This document shows positions 6,160-9,776 of a stretch of DNA of 9,776 nucleotides, piece by piece. Origin of the DNA: Ktedonobacteraceae bacterium (GTDB taxonomy: Bacteria > Chloroflexota > Ktedonobacteria > Ktedonobacterales > Ktedonobacteraceae); NCBI GenBank assembly GCA_014896635.1, contig JADBKA010000179.1, positions 1 to 9,776 of the forward strand. Direction: 5' to 3'. How positions within the stretch are numbered: position 1 is the stretch's first letter; each line of letters starts with the position of its first letter. The position numbers and the translations under genes were made by a program. The notes beneath the pieces were generated by a model. It ran no database searches, was not told the DNA's origin, and saw only the letters and a program-made list of their open reading frames with translations.

Positions 6160-7140
6160 TTATTGATTCTCCTCATCGTTCTTATCGTTTTCGCCTGGCT
6201 GTGCGCGCCCATTCTCACGTTGTTTGCGCAGCAGCTCTTCGACATCACGGATCAACAGATCGGCACTCGGTAGTGGTCCGCTGCTGATGATGCTATCGGG
6301 GTCGTTGCGTATGACGTCCTCGTCTTCCTCTTCATCCTCTTCGTCTTCGTCCTCTTCACCGCGTTCTATGCGCTCTTCCAGTTTGCGTACGTAGGCGCTG
6401 GCATCGGGATCACGTGCGACCAGGCGTGTGATCTGCTCCTCGAAATGGACGGCGTCCGACTGGATTTCATGCAAGTCGAGGCCGAGCGAAAGGTAGGTAT
6501 TCAGATAGGTGAGCAGCGCGGCTGTCACTTTAATGTTCGGCGTGGCGGCCAGGTAGTGAGGGGCGGCTGCCCACAGGCTGGCTGCCGGGATGTGGGTCTG
6601 GACGCAGGCTTCCTGGAGCACGCCGAGGATACCTGTTGGTCCCTCATAGCGCGAATTATCCACATCCATTTCGCGTAGGCGCTCCCTGATATCGGCATCA
6701 CTGGATGAGCCGCTGATGGGAACCGCCATTGAATGCGGAATATCGGCCAGTAGTGCGCCCAGGAAGACTACTTCCGAGACGTCGAATCGCTTGCACACCT
6801 CAAGAAACGTGCTGCTAAATGCCTGCCATTTCAGTTGTGGCTCGACGCCGACGAACAGCAGGATATCGTGAGGAAGTTCAGCGTCACTGTAGGCCAGGAA
6901 ACGGTTAGTCGGCCAGACAATCGAGCGTTGTGTTCCATCGAATTTAATCGTTGGCCGCGTTTCTGTAAAGACATAGAAATCCTCTGGTTCGATTTCCGCG
7001 ACTTTTGTCGGCTGCCATCGCTGGATTAAGAATTTTATTGCTGTCGTTGCCGAGTCCGCAGCATCGTTCCACCCCCCAAAGGCGACAATAGCAACAGGGT
7101 CCCGTAATGCCGGTTGTTTATAATAGTGTATATACGACAT
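6160..7140 (-). CDS. PAC2-family protein (proteasome-assembly-chaperone-like fold)
   Basis: A 326-aa protein. The PAC2 domain spans about 12-245: AIVAFGGWNDAADSATTAIKFL, then EPEDFYVFTETRPTIKF and RSIVWPTNRF, followed by HDILLFVGVEPQLKW and GALLADIPHS. These are the regular landmarks of the family in actinobacteria and Chloroflexota. The eukaryotic namesake helps assemble proteasomes; in bacteria the role is unknown, and no proteasome genes are in view. After the domain comes an acidic run (262-275, nearly all Glu and Asp) and a charged, polar tail that is probably disordered. Coding is supported by a ribosome binding site, AGAGG (7152-7148), 7 nt before ATG 7140. It is followed 5 bp later by the CoA-ligase-like gene, so the two probably form one operon. 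Confidence 0.88.
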   Translation of the reverse strand: MSYIHYYKQPALRDPVAIVAFGGWNDAADSATTAIKFLIQRWQPTKVAEIEPEDFYVFTETRPTIKFDGTQRSIVWPTNRFLAYSDAELPHDILLFVGVEPQLKWQAFSSTFLEVCKRFDVSEVVFLGALLADIPHSMAVPISGSSSDADIRERLREMDVDNSRYEGPTGILGVLQEACVQTHIPAASLWAAAPHYLAATPNIKVTAALLTYLNTYLSLGLDLHEIQSDAVHFEEQITRLVARDPDASAYVRKLEERIERGEEDEDEEDEEEDEDVIRNDPDSIISSGPLPSADLLIRDVEELLRKQRENGRAQPGENDKNDEENQ

Positions 7141-7188
7141 GTGGATACCTCTTTATCTGCCAGATATGCAATCCATCCCCTCTCGGCA

Positions 7189-7194
7189 AGTATA
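7189..7194 (-). promoter_or_regulatory. Possible -10 for the PAC2 / CoA-ligase operon
   Basis: On the minus strand TATACT (7194-7189) is a 5/6 match to the -10 box. There is no good -35 at normal spacing; TTGAAT lies 20 bp upstream. Transcription would start near 7182, giving a leader of about 40 nt. Weak evidence. Confidence 0.3.
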
Positions 7195-7201
7195 CGGTTT
7201 C

Positions 7202-7249
7202 ATTCTACCACCCAATTCAAGAGCGTTTGATAATTGACGAATGTAGAAT
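7202..7249. repeat. Imperfect palindrome between map and the PAC2 gene
   Basis: ATTCTAC (7202-7208) and GTAGAAT (7243-7249) are exact complements 34 nt apart. Inside them CAATT (7213-7217) and AATTG (7232-7236) pair again. The AT-rich structure starts 1 bp after the map stop codon. It could be a weak terminator of the HTH-map transcript, though no T-run follows, or a binding site upstream of the PAC2 operon. Confidence 0.4.
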
Positions 7250-8038
7250 TTATGGCAGTGTCAGCAGCTCTGGTTCTCCATCGGTGATAGCGAGCGTATG
7301 CTCAAACTGAGCTGAGCGGGAACCATCGGCGGTGCAGATGGTCCACATATCGGGCATAAGGCGAGTTTCGTAAGTGCCGGCGTTGATCATCGGCTCAATC
7401 GTGAAGACCATGCCGCGACGCAGCCTCAATCCTGTGCCACGCCTGCCATAGTGCGGCACCTGGGGATCTTCGTGCAGCGAACGCCCGACGCCGTGTCCGA
7501 CGAGGTCGCGCACGGTGGAGAAGCCGTTGGCTTCGGCATGTGCCTGGATCGCTGCGCCGATATCGCCAATATGCTGATTGGGGCGCGCCTGCTCGATGCC
7601 GAGCCTGAGGCATTCTGCTGCCACCTGCATCAAACGGCGTGACTCCTCGTCCAGCGTTCCCACTGCATAGGTCATGCAGGAATCGCCGACCCATCCTTTA
7701 TAAACCACGCCGATGTCAACGCCGATGATATCACCGTCTTTCAAGACCTGCCTGTCACTGGGAATGCCGTGACAGATCACCTCGTTGACCGAGGCGCAGA
7801 TCGTCGCGGGAAAAGGTGGCACTGCCGGCTGGCCGTTCCTGGCGGGCCGCGCGCCATAGCCTTTGTAGATCGGCCTGGCTCCTTTACTACGAATGAAATC
7901 TTCCGCGATACGGTCGAGTTCGGCGGTTGTCATGCCTGGTTTGACGTACGGCCTCATTACCTCAAACGTCTGGGCGACAATGCGCCCGGCTTCGCGTAAC
8001 TGGGTGATATCCTTTGGTGATTTTAACATAACAGCCAT
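7250..8038 (-). CDS. map: Methionine aminopeptidase, type I
   Basis: A 262-aa enzyme that removes the starting methionine from new proteins in the cytoplasm. The pita-bread fold residues are all present: His90 (EVICHGIP), metal ligands Asp108 (GVDIG), Asp119 (GDSCMTY), His182 (VGHGVGRSLHEDP), Glu215 (FTIEPMI) and Glu246 (QFEHTLAI), plus His189. I chose ATG 8038 (MAVMLKSPKDI) because GAGGG (8049-8045) lies 6 nt upstream, and because the open frame further upstream (to 8173) encodes sequence unlike any MetAP and overlaps the HTH gene. ATG 8029 is another possible start, three codons later. It follows the HTH gene by 46 bp and is probably co-transcribed with it. The active-site loop between KGARPIYKGYG and PFPATICASVN holds a short insert, RPARNGQPAVP. 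Confidence 0.96.
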   Translation of the reverse strand: MAVMLKSPKDITQLREAGRIVAQTFEVMRPYVKPGMTTAELDRIAEDFIRSKGARPIYKGYGARPARNGQPAVPPFPATICASVNEVICHGIPSDRQVLKDGDIIGVDIGVVYKGWVGDSCMTYAVGTLDEESRRLMQVAAECLRLGIEQARPNQHIGDIGAAIQAHAEANGFSTVRDLVGHGVGRSLHEDPQVPHYGRRGTGLRLRRGMVFTIEPMINAGTYETRLMPDMWTICTADGSRSAQFEHTLAITDGEPELLTLP

Positions 8039-8084
8039 GAGATTCCCTCGTTTTCTTGCTCTTTTTGCTGGTACTGGTGCATAT

Positions 8085-8393
8085 TTACCGGGTTGAGTAA
8101 CGTACCCGTTGCTGTCCGGCAGGCTCGTCTGTCTCACTCGACTGCTGGGAACATTCCCAGGTGAGCAGATCATTCGTCGTGACGCTAAAGTAGCGGTTAA
8201 AGTAATGAAGTAACTGGTCGATAGTGGTGTAGTCGATACGCTGGCTCTTGCCCCTGTGCAGTGCTGCCAGAACGCTCAAGGAGACGCCGCTCTCATCGGC
8301 CAGGCGGCGCAAGCTCAGAGCGGGCTGACCCTGCCTGGCACGCTCGACGTTCGCTCTGGCGAGCAGTAGTCGCAGTGTACAATAGATGGTCAC
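8085..8393 (-). CDS. Small HTH (XRE/Cro-C1 type) transcriptional regulator
   Basis: A 102-aa protein with a helix-turn-helix at about 27-49 (SLRRLADESGVSLSVLAALHRG), followed by the DYTTIDQLLHYFNRYFSVTTNDLL segment. The whole resembles the HTH_26 type of small XRE-like regulators. The N-terminal region is Arg-rich; the tail (81-102) is polar and probably flexible. The start is GTG 8393, which has a perfect AGGAGG (8406-8401) at 7 nt. It precedes map by 46 bp on the same strand and stands about 180 nt downstream of a strong predicted promoter. It may regulate itself and map, but that is inference: the sequence shows only proximity and a dyad next to the promoter. No partner toxin is seen. Confidence 0.87.
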   Translation of the reverse strand: MTIYCTLRLLLARANVERARQGQPALSLRRLADESGVSLSVLAALHRGKSQRIDYTTIDQLLHYFNRYFSVTTNDLLTWECSQQSSETDEPAGQQRVRYSTR

Positions 8394-8471
8394 GTCTTAT
8401 CCTCCTGACGTCTGCCATAATGAATTTTAACAATCAAGATCGGTAAAGGAGGGAAAAACCGTCTATAGTAG

Positions 8472-8492
8472 GGGCGACCCTGGCGGTCGCCC
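8472..8492. repeat. GC-rich REP-like hairpin in the HTH-map leader
   Basis: GGGCGACC (8472-8479) and GGTCGCCC (8485-8492) form a perfect 8-bp stem with a CTGGC loop. CCCTGGC also occurs twice as a direct repeat in and next to it (8478-8484 and 8490-8496). The GC-rich form, set in an AT-richer gap, resembles the dispersed hairpins often scattered between genes in Chloroflexota. It lies within the predicted 5' leader of the HTH-map transcript, about 80 nt before its GTG. Family membership is unproven. Confidence 0.5.
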
Positions 8493-8583
8493 TGGCTCCC
8501 GGATATTCCCGATTCTGGTCGTCGATATTCATTATGCCGTACGCACGGTCCTGTGGCGATTTCGCGCTATTCGAGTACGCTTC

Positions 8584-8612
8584 ATCATACATCATATGTT
8601 GTGGAAAGTCAA
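8584..8612 (-). promoter_or_regulatory. Predicted promoter for the HTH-map unit
   Basis: On the minus strand TTGACT (8612-8607) and TATGAT (8589-8584) each match the consensus at 5/6, with an ideal 17-bp spacer. This is the best promoter match in the window. Transcription would begin near 8577, giving a leader of about 180 nt that contains the REP-like hairpin. A dyad sits 5 bp upstream of the -35. Confidence 0.6.
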
Positions 8613-8616
8613 TACA

Positions 8617-8635
8617 TTGTCGTAGTTTATGACAA
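8617..8635. promoter_or_regulatory. 19-bp dyad between divergent promoters, possible operator
   Basis: TTGTCGTAGTTTATGACAA has the symmetric pattern TTGTC-n-TA-nnn-TA-n-GACAA. The two mismatched pairs are G with T, so the RNA form would be a complete stem. It lies 5 bp upstream of the leftward -35 and about 40 bp upstream of the rightward -10, well placed to control either side. Confidence 0.4.
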
Positions 8636-8672
8636 CAGTGGATCTGAATAAAGCCGCAGGGCGGAGTGGGGA

Positions 8673-8681
8673 TGATATAAT
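8673..8681 (+). promoter_or_regulatory. Predicted extended -10 promoter for the small protein and pseudouridine synthase
   Basis: A perfect TATAAT (8676-8681) preceded by TGA (8673-8675) makes an extended -10; the -35 region is not recognisable. Transcription would start near 8688, leaving a leader of about 85 nt before ATG 8773. Confidence 0.6.
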
Positions 8682-8709
8682 GGTAGCTGGTAGCTCTGGA
8701 GTGTGGGAT

Positions 8710-8768
8710 GCCTGGATACAGGCTCCCGCGCGGCCTGCTCGATAAATTTTGTGGACAAGAAGGAGCCT
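8710..8768 (+). promoter_or_regulatory. Leader with two mutually exclusive pairings, one covering the ribosome binding site
   Basis: GCCTG and CAGGC (8710-8714, 8719-8723) form a small hairpin with a GATA loop. AGGCTCC (8720-8726) is exactly complementary to GGAGCCT (8762-8768), which includes most of the AAGGAG ribosome binding site. The shared bases 8720-8723 cannot pair both ways. This resembles a simple translational switch but is not a riboswitch class I recognise. Confidence 0.35.
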
Positions 8769-8772
8769 CATA

Positions 8773-9009
8773 ATGGCAAGTGCTGCAACGCCTCCCACTT
8801 TTGCACAGGATATCCGGCCTCTATTTCGTGGGAGTGACCGCGAGGCGATGGAATTCGCTTTCGATCTCTGGAACTATGATGATGTACGCGCCCATGCCGA
8901 GGAGATCCTCGACCGCCTGGAAGATGGTTCCATGCCCTGTGATGAAGAGTGGCCTGAGGAACGGATAGCTCTCTTCCGGCGCTGGATCGAGGCAGGCATG
9001 CCGGCGTAG
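8773..9009 (+). CDS. Conserved small protein, 78 aa, function unknown
   Basis: It starts at ATG 8773, with AAGGAG (8760-8765) 7 nt upstream; an in-frame TTG at 8749 would add eight residues but lacks a ribosome binding site. The protein begins MASAATPPTFAQDIRPLFRG and contains WNYDDVRAHAEEILDRLEDGSMPCDEEWP and a final RRWIEAGMPA. Its line of motifs, DIRPLF at 13-18, DLW-YDDV at 31-38, DGSMPCD at 51-57 and W-x-x-x-GMP at the end, matches a small family I recall in actinobacteria and related groups. The DIRPLF start resembles that of c-type cytochrome domains, but there is no CxxCH heme motif. It is cytoplasmic, with no signal or membrane segment. It is 51 bp before the pseudouridine synthase gene, so probably co-transcribed. 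Confidence 0.8.
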   Translation: MASAATPPTFAQDIRPLFRGSDREAMEFAFDLWNYDDVRAHAEEILDRLEDGSMPCDEEWPEERIALFRRWIEAGMPA

Positions 9010-9060
9010 CCAGAGCAGAGGCTGTTGACGCAGGCTCTACTGAGATGCCATACTGGCAGC

Positions 9061-9776
9061 ATGGACACTGCTGACATCGTACTCGTTTACCAGGACCATC
9101 ATCTGCTGGTGGTCAACAAGCCGGCGGGCGTTGTCATCCATCCCACTTATAAGCATAGCGATGATACGTTATGGAATGCGCTGCTCGCTTACCTGGCACA
9201 GCAAGGAAGTGATGACTGGCAGCCGCCTGCTCTGCCGGATGACCCGGCGTGGCAGCAGGCGCCGGTGCATGTCCGCCAGATGCTGAGGCGGCTGCGCGAA
9301 GAGCGTCTCTGGAGAGAGGAGGGACTGCTGCCGCGTCCCTGCCTGCTGCACCGGCTGGACAAAGATACATCCGGTATTGTTGTGCTGGCACGGACCGAGC
9401 GCGCGCGTCGTCATATTGTCAGGCAGTTTGAAGCGCATACGGTTGTCAAGCGCTATCTGGCGGTTGTGCGAGCGGGCGCGCCGGAGTGGACACATCCTCA
9501 GGCCCCGCTCGTTGTCACGCAGCGGTATGGCAATGGCAGTGAAATACAGCTTCCCGTCTGCAACCTCATCCAGTTGCCCGCCGGCACCGAGCTGGTGCTC
9601 GATGGACCGCTGGGACGTGATCCCGCTGATCGCCGCCGCTGCGTTGTACTGCCGGGTGGGCAGCAAGCTGTTACTGTTGTGCGGATACTCGCCACCGTGA
9701 ATGGCTATGCGCTGCTGGATGTCGCGCCGATCACCGGGCGCACGCACCAGATTCGGGCGCACCTGGCCGCTCTGGG
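9061..9776 (+). CDS. RluA-family pseudouridine synthase, C-terminal end cut by window edge
   Basis: 238 complete codons are visible before the edge. Members of this family turn specific uridines in rRNA or tRNA into pseudouridine. The family motifs are present in order: LLVVNKPAGVVIHP (15-28), the catalytic HRLDKDTSGIVVLA (97-110) with Asp100, QFEAHTVVKRYLAVV (122-136) and TGRTHQIRAHLAALG (225-239) at the edge. The S4 RNA-binding domain seen in RluC and RluD is absent. About 45 charged, Trp- and Pro-containing residues (about 50-93) separate the first two motifs, longer than usual. The start ATG 9061 matches the family start but has no clear ribosome binding site; a small TGCCA-TAC-TGGCA hairpin (9046-9058) ends 2 bp before it. 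TTG 9025 is a possible alternative. The target uridine cannot be told from sequence alone. Confidence 0.93.
   Translation, partial: MDTADIVLVYQDHHLLVVNKPAGVVIHPTYKHSDDTLWNALLAYLAQQGSDDWQPPALPDDPAWQQAPVHVRQMLRRLREERLWREEGLLPRPCLLHRLDKDTSGIVVLARTERARRHIVRQFEAHTVVKRYLAVVRAGAPEWTHPQAPLVVTQRYGNGSEIQLPVCNLIQLPAGTELVLDGPLGRDPADRRRCVVLPGGQQAVTVVRILATVNGYALLDVAPITGRTHQIRAHLAAL

Noticed and set aside
8039..8173. Extended N-terminus of methionine aminopeptidase
   Set aside because: The extra 45 residues do not resemble MetAP, overlap the HTH gene, and lack a ribosome binding site, whereas ATG 8038 has one.
8416..8536. 10-bp inverted repeats (CATAATGAAT / ATTCATTATG) as ends of a small mobile element
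   Set aside because: The arms are AT-rich and short, there is no target-site duplication beside them, and a match of this size may occur by chance; a genome-wide search for the 121-bp unit would settle it.
8394..8772. Possible small RNA or missed gene in the intergenic region
   Set aside because: No open frame with a ribosome binding site fits; the region is accounted for by promoters, a hairpin, a dyad and leaders, although a small RNA cannot be excluded.
9011..9038. Possible terminator between the 78-aa gene and the pseudouridine synthase (AGAGC / GCTCT)
   Set aside because: Only five pairs with a 17-nt loop and no T-run.
9169..9762. Minus-strand 197-aa open frame at the right end
   Set aside because: Shadow of the RluA-family gene, which carries all family motifs.

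Overview
The window looks like a chromosomal, mostly housekeeping stretch of a moderately GC-rich bacterium. The mix of genes suggests Chloroflexota, and possibly the spore-forming class Ktedonobacteria: a Gmad2-like membrane protein, a PAC2-family protein, a stand-alone CoA-binding/succinyl-CoA-ligase-like protein, a small HTH protein paired with methionine aminopeptidase, and a GC-rich intergenic hairpin. This placement is inference from gene content, not from a marker gene. No CRISPR array, tRNA, rRNA, transposase, phage gene or toxin-antitoxin pair was seen.

Left part (1-2335, minus strand): prfB (release factor 2) runs off the left edge a few residues before its expected end. It has the classic autoregulatory +1 frameshift site (CTT TGA C). 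It seems to be transcribed from an extended -10 promoter placed so that the mRNA would be leaderless. Upstream lies a 408-aa membrane-anchored protein of unknown role with a C-terminal Gmad2-like domain.

Middle (2336-4715, plus strand): a divergent promoter region with a dyad leads to a trypsin-like HtrA/DegP-type protease with one PDZ domain and no signal peptide. A long perfect hairpin terminator follows. Next is a promoter whose -10 sits inside a perfect 10-bp inverted repeat, then a FabK/nitronate-monooxygenase-type flavin oxidoreductase.

Right-middle (4727-8393, minus strand, read right to left): an HTH regulator and map (methionine aminopeptidase) form one unit, started by a near-consensus promoter about 180 nt upstream. 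After a 109-bp gap with an imperfect palindrome, a PAC2-family protein and an ADP-forming acyl-CoA synthetase alpha-like protein form a second, tightly packed unit. The flavin oxidoreductase and the CoA-ligase genes converge with only 11 bp between their stop codons.

Right end (8394-9776): a 379-bp intergenic region holds a REP-like hairpin, the leftward promoter of the HTH-map unit, a dyad, a rightward extended -10 promoter, and a leader that could pair with its own ribosome binding site. It leads into a conserved 78-aa small protein and then an RluA-family pseudouridine synthase that runs off the right edge. The window is best read as ordinary core metabolism and translation genes. The most interesting material is regulatory, with no evident new multi-gene system.
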